From Paenibacillus riograndensis SBR5 (lineage in GTDB: Bacteria > Bacillota > Bacilli > Paenibacillales > Paenibacillaceae): a DNA stretch of 64,000 nt. Location of the stretch: positions 3,145,187 to 3,209,186 of the forward strand of contig NZ_LN831776.1 of the NCBI RefSeq assembly GCF_000981585.1, read 5' to 3'. Position numbers and translations under genes: made by a program. The first letter of the stretch is position 1, and each line of letters begins with the position of its first letter. The notes below the pieces were generated by a model that saw nothing but the letters and a program-made list of their open reading frames with translations, was not told the DNA's origin and made no database searches. Shown here in pieces: positions 25,996-35,204 of the stretch.

Positions 25996-26241
25996 ATGGC
26001 TTCCGGCGGAGATGATCTGGTGAAGTTTATTACGGAGAAGGTAGTCGTCTATATGGAAGACCCGCGGGCCAGCCGGGAACGCAGAAAGGCCGGGAAGCAG
26101 CCGTGGGCGGAAAAATGGTTCGGGATGCTTCCGCTTGGCTGGTCTATATGGCGCAGCAAGTGGGCCCGCGGCGGCAAATCCGACAGGACTCGGGCGGCTT
26201 CGCCAGACAAAAATAAAGACATGGAGAAACTCGGAACGTAG
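25996..26241 (+). CDS. yqzE: YqzE-family small protein
   Basis: An 81-residue basic protein. The pattern DLVKFITEKVVVYMEDPRASRERRK followed by WAEKWFGMLPLGWSIWRSK matches the YqzE family of Bacillales (short helical start, RKERK-like basic run, then an aromatic WFG-x-x-P segment). Function is unknown; in Bacillus subtilis the gene lies near the competence comG operon, which is not present here. The start follows ACAGGAGGTG at ideal distance. The C-terminal tail is polar and poorly conserved. Confidence 0.75.
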   Translation: MASGGDDLVKFITEKVVVYMEDPRASRERRKAGKQPWAEKWFGMLPLGWSIWRSKWARGGKSDRTRAASPDKNKDMEKLGT

Positions 26242-26287
26242 TAAGCCGCCATATCGATTAAATTAAAAAACTGGGCTAGTCATTCTT

Positions 26288-26470
26288 AGTGGGAAAAAGT
26301 ACCACTAATTGAACTGGTTTGGCTTGTGGAAGCTGCTATGTTGGAAAAAGTACCACTAATTCGGCTGAAAGCGGCTATATGGGATGAAGATGCACGAATT
26401 AGGTGTACAAAATCCAACTAAAACCTGCTGAAGCCAGGATTTCAGAAAATTAGTTTTACTTTTTCCACTT
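26288..26470. repeat. Four-unit intergenic repeat element, copy B
   Basis: Direct units AGTGGGAAAAAGTACCACTAATT (26288) and GTTGGAAAAAGTACCACTAATT (26340), then inverted units AATTAGGTGTACAAAATCCAACT (26397) and AATTAGTTTTACTTTTTCCACTT (26448). Gaps are 29, 35 and 28 bases, nearly the same as in copy A (28, 35, 28), while the spacer bases differ. The third unit is the most degenerate. Confidence 0.7.
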
Positions 26471-26552
26471 CGCTCTGGTTCATTATGAGCCACATTACTT
26501 ATCCCAAACTTTCAAGTTCTTTCAGTTCAACTCATATAGCGGAAATTACAAC

Positions 26553-26598
26553 AAAAAGAACCTTCTCATGCCGGTTCGACGGCAAAAGAAGGTTCTTT
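26553..26598 (-). terminator. Terminator of the minus-strand gene at 26625
   Basis: AGAACCTTCT (26557-26566) and AGAAGGTTCT (26587-26596) are perfect complements; on the minus strand the stem is followed by a T run (26556-26553). It is 26 bases beyond the stop codon. Confidence 0.85.
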
Positions 26599-26624
26599 GG
26601 CTTGCGCTTATTGCAATAATAGTA

Positions 26625-27701
26625 TCATTTGCGGGGCGGAACCGCTCCTGGCGCAGAACCGAGAGTAGTGCGGCTGCGTTCCTTAGTCAGCGTGTGCAGG
26701 GTACCGCTGTCCAGCAGCACCGCCAGCGGGAGATACCGCTTGCCTTCCGGACCGGAAGCGGCATACACAATGGCCGCCCCGCCGCTTGCCGTGCCGGTGC
26801 CGGAGGCGGATAAGCCCCAGTTCTGGCAGCCGGTAATCATAAACGGACCTCCAAACGCGTCATTGCGGCCCGGAGACTGAAAGGCAAGGCTGCCCCCGGA
26901 AGCGAGAGCAAGCGCGAATTGGTTTCCGCTCAGGGGAGCCAGCGGAGGCGCTGACAGCCACAGCAAATCGGCATAGGGATCATCCTGCCCCCCAGTCTGG
27001 TAGGCGGGAAGGGGAGCAAGGCCGGGTTCCAGGCTGGATATTGCGCCGGCAGCGGCAGATTTCGCATGAAGCATATCCTCTGCCTTGCTTATACTCCATG
27101 GCAGAACCTGCAGTACGGATGCGTTAATATACAGGGTTTTGTTGTCTATCGTTAACTTCCATAACGGCAGCAGGGGAGCGTAGAGTGCCGTAAGTTCCAA
27201 TTGTCCGGATAAGTTGGACGGGATAAGTTCCTGCTGCGCCAGAAACTGGCGCAGATCCTGCAAGCTGTAGGGGAGGCCGTAGCTTCCGGCTCCGTATTCA
27301 CTGAGCATATAACCGCCTTGATCCTTAGCGGTAATAATTAAATAGCCGATCCGCTGCTCTCCGTCCATAACATTGACGAGCCAGCTGTGGGTTCCCGGTC
27401 CCAAGGGATAATATTCGGTGCCGGCATTTTTCCAGGAGGTGAAAGGCGGGTCGGCAGACAGCTTGTTAATGGTCAGACGGGCGAAGTCCTGCACCGAATC
27501 CGGTGAAGCCATCCATTTCATTTCAAGTAAAGGCAAAGAGGGTTGGGAGACCGCCTGCGTAACGGTTACCCGGGTACCTGTGGCGGACAGCTCGGCAGGA
27601 AATGCGGAACCCGCTGAATAAAGGGTAAGTCCCAGACACAGACAGAGGAGGAGCCGTACACGCCGTCCGAGCCTGTCCGTCTGCCTTGCTTTTATCTTCA
27701 T
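26625..27701 (-). CDS. Secreted protein of unknown function
   Basis: A 358-residue protein with a clear signal peptide: basic start KIKARQTDRLGRRVR, hydrophobic LLLCLCLGLTLYSAGSAF, and a likely cleavage site after AFPA. I do not recognise the rest. The middle contains several tryptophans and short hydrophobic strands (HSWLVNVMDGEQRIGYLIIT, LPLWKLTIDNKTLYI) compatible with a beta-rich extracytoplasmic domain, and the C-terminal quarter has a Gly/Ser/Thr stretch. It has its own terminator and is not coupled to neighbours. No catalytic motif is evident. Confidence 0.75.
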   Translation of the reverse strand: MKIKARQTDRLGRRVRLLLCLCLGLTLYSAGSAFPAELSATGTRVTVTQAVSQPSLPLLEMKWMASPDSVQDFARLTINKLSADPPFTSWKNAGTEYYPLGPGTHSWLVNVMDGEQRIGYLIITAKDQGGYMLSEYGAGSYGLPYSLQDLRQFLAQQELIPSNLSGQLELTALYAPLLPLWKLTIDNKTLYINASVLQVLPWSISKAEDMLHAKSAAAGAISSLEPGLAPLPAYQTGGQDDPYADLLWLSAPPLAPLSGNQFALALASGGSLAFQSPGRNDAFGGPFMITGCQNWGLSASGTGTASGGAAIVYAASGPEGKRYLPLAVLLDSGTLHTLTKERSRTTLGSAPGAVPPRK

Positions 27702-27857
27702 TTGTCGTTCACCTTTCCTAAAATATAAAAATTTTCACACGGTTCATCCTGCTTCTATTGTAGGGGACAAGCTTCAAAAAGACTGTTGCTTGCTGTCGCG
27801 CGGGCGTGCAGGAATTCCGCTGTTTTTTTGCCTGCTTTTAGCGAGCCGGGTCGCATC

Positions 27858-28928
27858 TTATGTGCTCCGCAGGTGGAAGAGGCCATAGGTTACGGCAGAA
27901 ACTGCAATCTGCGGTTCATACTGCCAAGCCGTTTCCTTGCGGCGGCGGTTGTACTGTTCAAGGGTGGCCAGTCTTTTTTCCTCATCCTGCTCTTTGAGCA
28001 GTTCCTGGTAGTATATATCCACAATGTCCAGCTCCAGCCGCAGCCGTTCGCGTGCCTCCTCGGCCCAACTGTAGTCCATGAGGGCCAGCTTGGAGGTCAA
28101 ATAGCCTTCGAGCCGGCCGGCCCCGTCAGCAACAGTCAGCTCGAAGGGCTGAATGTGAATATTCTCGGGCAGGCGCGGGGTCAGTTCCCGGGAGGCCAGT
28201 TTCGCTTCAAAGTCCGGGATGATTAGCCCGGTGGTGAGGGAGACGCCGATAAAATGCAGCTCTTCGCGCTTCAGATCGCAGCTCATCTCCACCTTGTAGC
28301 AGACAGCGAGCCATGGCTCATAGGCAGCCGAGAATAAGGTCATCCGTTGTCTGCTTCCCGGGTCCTCAAAGAGCTGCAGGCATTTGCCTTCATCCCGGGC
28401 GGCTGCCCAGATCTGCCGCAGCCGCTTGCTGCCGTAGATAATGTCCTCGCGCCTGATCATGCCGGGACCGATCCGGGGCAGCGCCGGAACGACCCCGAAA
28501 AAACGGGCGAGAATGCTGTCCTGCGGATCAGCCGGGAGCCCGGGCGGCCCCATTGGCGGGCCGCCAACAGTGATGCCGCCGGTGTCTGCGGCGGCTTCCA
28601 TCCCGGCCGCTCCAGCTCCGGCCGGCAGACCCGCAGCGCTTGCGGGGTTCCCCGGGCGCAGCGGCCGGGAAGGAGGGGCCGCCTGCGCCGCAGCGGCCAG
28701 ATTGTCGTACTTCTCCGGCTCGAAGACGAAGGTGAAAGACAGCGTCTCCGGGTCCACGCCCGTCCGCTCGACAAACCCCCAGTAATAAGGCCGGTCCGTA
28801 AGCATCCGGTCCGCACGCGGCGAGAGCTTCACCGTTACATGCAGCGGCGACGCCTCGATAATCGAGCATTCCGTCGCCTCCAGGTAATCCATCACATGCC
28901 TGCGTATTTCCTGAGCGGTGAGCGTCAT
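27858..28928 (-). CDS. yqhG: YqhG-family protein
   Basis: A 356-residue protein matching YqhG: N-terminal EIRRHVMDYLEATECSIIE, then HVTVKLSPRADRMLTDRPYYWGFVER, and C-terminal YQELLKEQDEEKRLATLEQY with EQYNRRRKE. Function is unknown. The gene overlaps the end of the helicase gene yqhH by four bases (ATGA), and this pairing is conserved in Bacillales, so the two products probably act together. A Pro/Ala/Gly-rich insertion (about residues 78-130) is unusually long and GC-rich, and is likely a lineage-specific disordered loop. Confidence 0.85.
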   Translation of the reverse strand: MTLTAQEIRRHVMDYLEATECSIIEASPLHVTVKLSPRADRMLTDRPYYWGFVERTGVDPETLSFTFVFEPEKYDNLAAAAQAAPPSRPLRPGNPASAAGLPAGAGAAGMEAAADTGGITVGGPPMGPPGLPADPQDSILARFFGVVPALPRIGPGMIRREDIIYGSKRLRQIWAAARDEGKCLQLFEDPGSRQRMTLFSAAYEPWLAVCYKVEMSCDLKREELHFIGVSLTTGLIIPDFEAKLASRELTPRLPENIHIQPFELTVADGAGRLEGYLTSKLALMDYSWAEEARERLRLELDIVDIYYQELLKEQDEEKRLATLEQYNRRRKETAWQYEPQIAVSAVTYGLFHLRST

Positions 28929-30670
28929 GCTTCTGCCTCCTGTCCGTCCCGCATCCCGTGGGTCAGCTCACTCAGCGAGTCGCCTATGTGATCCACGCCG
29001 CTGCGCAGCTCCTCGTCACTGCGGGCTTCGAGCATGATCTTATAGAGGCTTTTTTCCAGCGATTCCTTCTTCTCAAAGCGCTCCAGAATCACGTCTAGCC
29101 CGCCGATCACCATCTCGAACATGTTGATCTTCTCATGCAGCAGATGGAGAATATGCTCCTCAATGGTGCCTTCGGTAGATAGATTGTAGATGACCACATC
29201 ATTCTCCTGGCCCAGCCGGTGCACCCGGCCGATGCGCTGCTCGACCCGCATCGGGTTCCAGGGCAGATCGAAATTGATCATATGGTGACAGAACTGCAGG
29301 TTGATGCCCTCGCCCCCGGCTTCCGTGGCAATCATCACCTGGGCGCGGCCGCGGAAGAGATCCATCATCCAGTCCTTTTTGCCCCGGTTCATGCCGCCGG
29401 AGTAGGTGACGCACTGGAGCCCGTGATCGCGGAAATACTGCAGGAGATACTCCTGGGTGGCCCGGTATTCAGTGAACACAATCACCTTTTCGTTCATTTC
29501 CCGGATCAGCTCCATGGTCTTCTCCGCTTTCGTGTTGGTTTTGACCGTGCGGATGGTCTGAAGCAGCTCCATCATCCGGTCGCGCTTGGGAGAATCGGCC
29601 GGAAGCTTTTTGATCAGATTGACGAGAGTGATGAATACGGCATCCCGGCTGCTGCATACCTCCCGCTGAAGTGTGACCAGAGAGAGCATGCTGCTGAGAT
29701 TGCCGCCAGCCTCCTGATATTGGTCTTTGACAAAAGCGGTGACACCGTCATATAATACTTTTTCCTCCGGTGAGAGCGTGAGCGGTATATTGCGCACTTT
29801 GCGCTTCGTGAAGGTGACCGGACCTTCGCCGCGGCGGTTGCGGATCATGACTTTGGAGAGCTCATCCCGAAGCTGGACTTCATTCTTCGGCTGGCGCTTG
29901 TCCACCACGAAATTAGTGGCAAAATCCCCCTGGTTTCCAAGCTGGCCCGGCTTCAGCAGCGTAATCAGATTGAACAGCTCCCCGAGATCGTTTTGAACCG
30001 GAGTCGCGGTGAGCAGCAGGCAGTATTTTTTGCGGAGCTGCTGAACGAACAGGTAGTTGGAGGATTTTTTGTTTTTGAGTTTATGGGCTTCATCGATAAC
30101 CAGCATGTCGTATTCATTGTTCAGCAGCATTTCCTTATGCGGGTCCCGCTTGGCGGTATCCATAGAGGCGACCACAATGTCATTGCTCCAGGAGTAGGAT
30201 TTCTTCTGGGCTACAGCGGAGATCCCGAATTTGGTATTCAGCTCGCGCACCCATTGCAGCACCAGTGAAGCGGGAACAAGAATGAGCACTCTGGCCACAA
30301 GTCCCCGCACCAGATATTCCTTCAGCACAAGCCCGGCTTCTATCGTCTTGCCAAGCCCGACTTCGTCGGCGAGAATGGCGCGTCCTGACATTTGGAACAG
30401 TACCTTATGGGCGGTATCAAGCTGGTGGGGGAGCGGGGACAGCCCGGACAGATGCTTCATGCACTGCAGCTCATCAAAGCTGGTGACAAGCCCGGACTTC
30501 TCGCCCTCGACGGCCAGCCTGGATAATCTCCAGTCTCCCCAAGGTCCGCCCTTGTCCAGCCTTGACTCTAAATCATTCAGCCAGTTTCGTTCAAAAGACA
30601 GGGGAACAGGAAGCAGGGGAGCCGAGGTACCCGCCTCTTCGGGCAGGGAATTGCGGAATAATTGCGTCAT
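28925..30670 (-). CDS. yqhH: SNF2-family helicase YqhH
   Basis: A 581-residue DEAD/SNF2 ATPase. Motif I DEVGLGKTIEAG near residue 102, motif II VIDEAHKLKN, motif III LLLTATPVQN, motif V/VI region EAGGEGINLQFCHHMINFDLPWN and RIGRVHRLGQ are all present. Such proteins translocate on double-stranded DNA or remodel nucleoprotein complexes. There is no extra nuclease domain. The following yqhG overlaps by ATGA, indicating translational coupling. Its biological role is not established in Bacillus. Confidence 0.92.
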   Translation of the reverse strand: MTQLFRNSLPEEAGTSAPLLPVPLSFERNWLNDLESRLDKGGPWGDWRLSRLAVEGEKSGLVTSFDELQCMKHLSGLSPLPHQLDTAHKVLFQMSGRAILADEVGLGKTIEAGLVLKEYLVRGLVARVLILVPASLVLQWVRELNTKFGISAVAQKKSYSWSNDIVVASMDTAKRDPHKEMLLNNEYDMLVIDEAHKLKNKKSSNYLFVQQLRKKYCLLLTATPVQNDLGELFNLITLLKPGQLGNQGDFATNFVVDKRQPKNEVQLRDELSKVMIRNRRGEGPVTFTKRKVRNIPLTLSPEEKVLYDGVTAFVKDQYQEAGGNLSSMLSLVTLQREVCSSRDAVFITLVNLIKKLPADSPKRDRMMELLQTIRTVKTNTKAEKTMELIREMNEKVIVFTEYRATQEYLLQYFRDHGLQCVTYSGGMNRGKKDWMMDLFRGRAQVMIATEAGGEGINLQFCHHMINFDLPWNPMRVEQRIGRVHRLGQENDVVIYNLSTEGTIEEHILHLLHEKINMFEMVIGGLDVILERFEKKESLEKSLYKIMLEARSDEELRSGVDHIGDSLSELTHGMRDGQEAEA

Positions 30671-30748
30671 GTTGCAGCCTCCTCCGGTGCTTGGTTCATA
30701 TCGAACGCGTAGCAGTAGTATGCTCTTAAAAGAGAGAATTCATAACCT

Positions 30749-30838
30749 GCTATTTTCGGCCGGATGTTGTAAAATAGCGAGCAAGAGGGAGTAAAAGTGC
30801 CATCTTTTGCCGATATTTCGGCGAGATGCTCCTATTTT
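30749..30838. repeat. Small palindromic cluster upstream of yqhH
   Basis: GCTATTTT (30749-30756) and AAAATAGC (30771-30778) form a perfect 8-base-pair hairpin. Two further degenerate units (GGAGTAAAAG and CTCCTATTTTCG) follow. It may be another REP-like intergenic repeat of the type seen elsewhere in the window. Confidence 0.35.
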
Positions 30839-30853
30839 CGAAAAAGACCTTCC

Positions 30854-30902
30854 ACACAATATGTGGTATAGTTGAAAAGCTGACTGACACAATATATTGT
30901 TA
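30854..30902 (+). promoter_or_regulatory. Two NrdR boxes before nrdJ
   Basis: ACACAATATGTGGTAT (30854-30869) and ACACAATATATTGTTA (30887-30902) match the NrdR box consensus ACACWATATATWGTGT; the second is almost exact. They are 33 bases apart, close to three helical turns as is typical. TTGAAA (30872) and TATTGT (30895), 17 bases apart, form a plausible promoter lying between and over the boxes, so NrdR binding would repress nrdJ. Confidence 0.8.
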
Positions 30903-31098
30903 CAAATGCTTGAAATTTTTGATTACAACGGGCATTTTGCGGTTATTTTTTATTGACAAGGGATTCTTCCTGAGTGCACGCCGGCTGCGGCGGATTCCCG
31001 CAAAGTTTCTGCTGAAATATAGGGATTTATAGATCAGCGCCATGAGGCATCCTTGTATTTCATGGTTTACATATCACAATATCCGGGAGGTTTTTCTA

Positions 31099-33738
31099 TT
31101 GAGTACAGTGGAACGCAAGCAGCGTCTTGAGGGTCTGAGCGAAAAAATATTTTTGGACCGCTACGCCTGGAAGGATGCGGACAGCAACAATGCCAAGGTA
31201 GGCGATGTGGTGCTTGTGCTGACCAAAGACGATCCGAAATTCCCTACCAAGGAAGTCGGAGAAATTGTTGAACGTACCGGGCGTATCGTAACGGTAAAAA
31301 CACGCAGCGGCGAGCTTGTAGAGTCCGATGTGGAGAAGCTGACGCTTAACATAGAGAAGACCCCGGAAGAAATGTGGGACCGGCTTGCCTCCGCTATGGC
31401 TTCCGTAGAGTCTACCCCTGAGCTTCAGGAAGAGTGGACAGGCAAATTCCGGTCGATTCTGGATGACTGGAAGCTTGTTCCGGGCGGCCGGATTGCCGCA
31501 GGTGCCGGAGCAAGCGAAGAACTGACACTGTTCAACTGCTATGTTGTGCCTTCGCCAAAAGACAGCCGGGGCGGCATCATGCAGACGCTGTCCGAAATGA
31601 CTGAAATCATGGCCCGCGGCGGCGGAGTCGGCATTAACCTGTCCTCGCTGCGCCCGCGCCGCGCGATTGTCAGAGGCGTGAACGGCTCATCCAGCGGCTC
31701 CGTATCCTGGGGCGGACTGTTCAGCTACACAACCGGACTGATTGAGCAGGGCGGAAGCCGCCGCGGCGCGCTGATGCTGATGATCAATGACTGGCATCCG
31801 GATGTTGTCGATTTCATCACCGTGAAGCAGACCATGGGTCAGGTGACAAATGCCAACCTGTCGGTATGCGTGAGCAACTCTTTTATGAAGGCTGTGAAGG
31901 AGGATCTGGACTGGGAGCTGGTCTTCCCGGATACCACCGATCCTGATTATGATGCAGTCTGGGACGGCGATCTGGATAAATGGAAGGCTGACGGACGCGC
32001 AGTCATTCCTTACCGCACGGTCAAGGCCCGCGATGTCTGGCATACCATTATTGAATCGGCCTGGAAATCGGCTGAGCCGGGCGTCGTATTTATGGAATAC
32101 TATAATCAGATGTCCAACAGCTGGTACTTCAACCCGATTATCTGCACGAATCCGTGCGGTGAGCAGGGTCTGCCGGGCTGGGGCGTGTGCAATCTGTCTG
32201 CCGTCAACCTCTCCAAATTCTATGATGCGGAGAATCATGATGTGGATTGGGCTGATCTTGCGACGACTACCCGCTATTCCGTCCGTTTTCTGGACAACGT
32301 CATTGACAAGACACCGTACCACTTCCCGGAAAATGAAGCCAATCAGCGCAAGGAACGCCGCGTAGGTCTGGGAACCATGGGTCTGGCCGAGCTGATGATC
32401 AAGCTGAACATCCGCTATGGCAGCCCGGAATCGCTGGAGTTCCTGGACAAGCTCTACGGCTTCATGGCCCGCGAAGCGTACCTGGCTTCGTCCGAAATTG
32501 CCGGTGAGAAGGGTTCCTTCCAGGCCTTTGATACAGAGAAATATCTGCTGAGCGGATTTATGAAAAACATCACCGAAACCTACCCTGAAGTAGGTGAAGC
32601 GATCCGTAAGAACGGCATGCGCAATGTTACCGTTATTACTCAGGCACCTACAGGCAGCACGGGGACCATGGTCGGCACCTCGACCGGGATCGAGCCTTAT
32701 TTTGCCTTCAAATACTTCCGTCAGAGCCGTCTCGGCTACGACGAGCAATTCGTGCCGATTGCCCAGGAATGGCTGGAAGCCCATCCCGGTGAAGAGCTTC
32801 CGGATTACTTCGTGACCTCGATGGATCTGTCCGCCAAGGATCATATCCGGGCGCAGGCGGCAATCCAGCGCTGGGTGGACAGCTCGATCTCCAAAACGGC
32901 GAACTGCCCGTCCGATTTCACCGTTGAGGAAACGGCAGAGCTGTATGAAATGGCCTTCGATCTGGGCTGCAAAGGCGTAACGATCTACCGTGACGGCAGC
33001 CGTGACGTACAGGTGCTGGAAACCTCGAAGAAGGAAGACAAGAAGGATGCAGCGGCAGCTGAAGGAGCAGCTCCGGCTGCTGAACCGGCTGCAACAGCTG
33101 GCGCGGTTGCAGCCACTGCTCCTGCGCCGCAGGGAAGCGCAGTAGACAAACAATACAAAAAACGCCCGCAGGTGCTGCGCGGCGCTACCTATAAGATCAA
33201 CACGCCGTTCGGCATGGCGTATATCACCATCAATGACCTGGACGGCATTCCGGCCGAAATCTTCCTGAATGTCGGCAAAGCCGGCTCCGACGTCTTCGCC
33301 ATGGCCGAAGCGCTGGGCCGTGTCTGCTCGCTGTTCCTGCGCTACGGCGACCACGGCGAGAAGGTTGAGCTGCTGATCAAGCATCTCAAGGGTATCGGCG
33401 GCTCCGGCGCCATCGGCTTCGGCGCGAACCGCGTCGAGTCCATTGCCGACGCAGTAGCGAAAGCCCTGGAAACCCATGTGCTGAACAACGCCCATGACGA
33501 CCATGTGCCCGCTCCAATCGCGGCCACACTGGAGCTGGATTTCAACGAAGCGCTCAGCGCCGAGCTGAAATCCAGCGTCCCGGCGGCAGCTTCCACCGAT
33601 GACGGCCACGGCGGCCACAGTGCGCACAGCCACGCCACCGCCTCCCGCGACCTCTGCCCATCCTGCGGCAGCGCCTCGCTGATCAACATCGAAGGCTGCA
33701 AGACCTGCAGCAACTGCGGGTATAGCCGGTGCGGGTAA
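31099..33738 (+). CDS. nrdJ: Adenosylcobalamin-dependent ribonucleoside-diphosphate reductase (class II)
   Basis: An 879-residue class II reductase that makes deoxyribonucleotides using vitamin B12. Catalytic-barrel signatures include ELTLFNCYVVPSPKDSRGGI, MARGGGVGINLSSLRPR, NPCGEQGLPGWGVCNLSAVNL, the radical-site Cys in NPCGEQ, and TQAPTGSTGTMVGTSTGIEP. A C-terminal cysteine cluster (CPSCGS, then CKTCSNCGYSRCG) is the likely zinc ribbon/redox tail. An Ala/Pro-rich linker of about 40 residues separates the barrel from the C-terminal domain. The start is TTG at 31099, set by GGGAGG at 31085; it is not coupled to other genes and is under NrdR control. Confidence 0.95.
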   Translation: MSTVERKQRLEGLSEKIFLDRYAWKDADSNNAKVGDVVLVLTKDDPKFPTKEVGEIVERTGRIVTVKTRSGELVESDVEKLTLNIEKTPEEMWDRLASAMASVESTPELQEEWTGKFRSILDDWKLVPGGRIAAGAGASEELTLFNCYVVPSPKDSRGGIMQTLSEMTEIMARGGGVGINLSSLRPRRAIVRGVNGSSSGSVSWGGLFSYTTGLIEQGGSRRGALMLMINDWHPDVVDFITVKQTMGQVTNANLSVCVSNSFMKAVKEDLDWELVFPDTTDPDYDAVWDGDLDKWKADGRAVIPYRTVKARDVWHTIIESAWKSAEPGVVFMEYYNQMSNSWYFNPIICTNPCGEQGLPGWGVCNLSAVNLSKFYDAENHDVDWADLATTTRYSVRFLDNVIDKTPYHFPENEANQRKERRVGLGTMGLAELMIKLNIRYGSPESLEFLDKLYGFMAREAYLASSEIAGEKGSFQAFDTEKYLLSGFMKNITETYPEVGEAIRKNGMRNVTVITQAPTGSTGTMVGTSTGIEPYFAFKYFRQSRLGYDEQFVPIAQEWLEAHPGEELPDYFVTSMDLSAKDHIRAQAAIQRWVDSSISKTANCPSDFTVEETAELYEMAFDLGCKGVTIYRDGSRDVQVLETSKKEDKKDAAAAEGAAPAAEPAATAGAVAATAPAPQGSAVDKQYKKRPQVLRGATYKINTPFGMAYITINDLDGIPAEIFLNVGKAGSDVFAMAEALGRVCSLFLRYGDHGEKVELLIKHLKGIGGSGAIGFGANRVESIADAVAKALETHVLNNAHDDHVPAPIAATLELDFNEALSAELKSSVPAAASTDDGHGGHSAHSHATASRDLCPSCGSASLINIEGCKTCSNCGYSRCG

Positions 33739-33804
33739 GGGGATAGAGGATTGATGTGAAAGTCGCCTCCGTTGCAAAATTTTAATTAGATATATTATTA
33801 ACAT

Positions 33805-33838
33805 ACACGACAGCAAGAATTTATTGCTGTCGTGTTTT
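33805..33838 (+). terminator. Terminator of nrdJ
   Basis: ACACGACAGCAA and TTGCTGTCGTGT pair perfectly over 12 bases with a 7-base loop, followed by TTTT. Confidence 0.92.
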
Positions 33839-33959
33839 AATTTTACTGTGAATGATTAATTGAAATTCGACGAATATGGGCTGGTTTATTATTATGGCGA
33901 GGGAGGATAGTTTTATGGCTCTTTATGTTACGCAATACTATATTTTGGAAATTATGTAA

Positions 33960-34365
33960 TTGTTCAAAATTTTTAAGGGCTTTTCTAAATCTTCCATCTC
34001 CATTGAAATGCTCCGGGTCATTCTAGGCGAAGCCAAGATTACGTACCAAAACACAAAAACATGGAAGGATTTAAATGACCCAGACTTTGAGTCTAAAAAA
34101 ACGAATCGAAGGCCTCCACCAGAACCCACCAACGGATGGGCGTGTAATTTGTATGGATGAATTTGGCCCGCTTTCTCTTCAACCTTATCGCGGGAAGGGT
34201 TGGTTTCAACAACGAAGACCGGTCCGGCTGCGGGCGACCTTCAACCGTCCGCTTGGAGTCAAGCATCTGCTTGTGACATTGGATTTGAAAACAGACCAAC
34301 TCTACGGCCATGCTTCAAAAACGAAGAAGCATCAGGATATTCTTCGGCACCCTTATGAAGATTAA
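33960..34365 (+). pseudogene. IS630-family transposase remnant
   Basis: Two overlapping frames make up the middle of an IS630-type transposase. The first reads LRVILGEAKITYQNTKTWKD and LNDPDFESKK; the second continues with RIEGLHQNPPTDGRV and then ICMDEFGPLSLQPYRGKGW, where Asp/Glu after ICM are in the first catalytic position. The frame changes in the A-run near 34094-34101 by one base. The N-terminal DNA-binding part and the last catalytic Glu region are missing. No terminal repeats were found. It marks the left edge of the accessory island. Confidence 0.75.
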
Positions 34366-34382
34366 TTTTCGCCAATCTGGAT

Positions 34383-34783
34383 TTAAAAGTGTAAGTCGAA
34401 GTGATTCTTTATTTTTACCAGTGTATGAGCTTTGGTTTTACTCACAGCTTGTCTAGTTATACCGAGGAAGTAAGCAATATCAGTATCTGTTTGATCCCTA
34501 ACATATTTTAGAAACAAGATTTTCTTTTCTATAGGACTTAAATTAAGTTCTTGAATTATTTGCGAAATAGCTTGTTTATCTTCAACTTGTAATAAAGAAG
34601 GTAATTAAATATTTACACTGAAACTATAATTTCGAGCTTTCTTTTCATCAAGTAAAGTCGTATGCGAAGAATGGTATATTTTTTTCTAAAGTAATCTCCA
34701 CTTGAACGTCGTAAGCATGTTTTCACATAGCTGCTAAATACCTTTAGTATTGCATCTTTATCTTTGTTACCATTTCGCATCAT
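34383..34783 (-). pseudogene. Degenerate small sigma-70-like factor
   Basis: Starting at 34783 after AAAGGAGAT, the frame gives MMRNGNKDKDAILKVFSSYV and a region ending RKK; a one-base shift in the A/T run near 34680-34685 continues as YHSSHTTLLDEKKARNYSF. One in-frame TAA follows, and then comes LLQVEDKQAISQII with a clear sigma region 4: LSPIEKKILFLKYV, DTDIAYFLGITRQAVSK, ending DLHF at 34383. The layout resembles the small sigma factors of conjugative elements such as Tn916. One frameshift and one stop make it a likely pseudogene. Confidence 0.6.
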
Positions 34784-34799
34784 TCCATCTCCTTTCAAG

Positions 34800-35204
34800 T
34801 ATTAAATGGGGAAGATAGACTCGAAAAGGGCAACTGAGATGTAGGAAAAAGAATAAAATGTAATAAATGTTCGTTTATTGTAATTAGTGACACTCATATA
34901 TTTTCTATAACATAAATGAAAAGACGACAGACTGAAGTTGAAGCGAGCTTGAAAAGTTCAAGGCATGCCCCGCATGGTATACTTGTGGAATCTGACCCAG
35001 CAAAAAAATTCGGAGTGTGGCCACACCGACTTGCTTGCCGTTTATACGCTCCTATACATAACACGAAAAAACGGAGTTCGCATTTTTTTACGTTCCCTCC
35101 GTTTCCTTGGCTCTTTTGATTGTCCAAATCATGCTTTCCGCACGCGAAAAGTCTTTGCCATCCATAGATCTGTAAGATCCCTCAAAAGATGATTGGAATT
35201 TTTC
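34800..35204. other. Non-coding or unrecognised DNA in the island
   Basis: No convincing gene. It contains the palindrome GTGTGGCCACAC (35015-35026) and an 8-base inverted repeat AAACGGAG/CTCCGTTT (35069-35104). Short open frames on both strands lack ribosome sites and recognisable motifs. Confidence 0.5.

Noticed and set aside
27786..28226. Plus-strand frame opposite yqhG
   Set aside because: Antisense to a family-conserved gene, no ribosome site, no motif.
30903..31098. Possible cobalamin riboswitch before nrdJ
   Set aside because: I looked for the B12 box and the conserved GCCACTG core and did not find a convincing match; NrdR boxes explain the regulation.
31687..33816. Long open frame of 709 codons opposite nrdJ
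   Set aside because: It is fully antisense to the well-conserved nrdJ, follows its codon positions, and has low-complexity, Arg/His/Val-rich content without family motifs. A shadow of GC-biased coding sequence.
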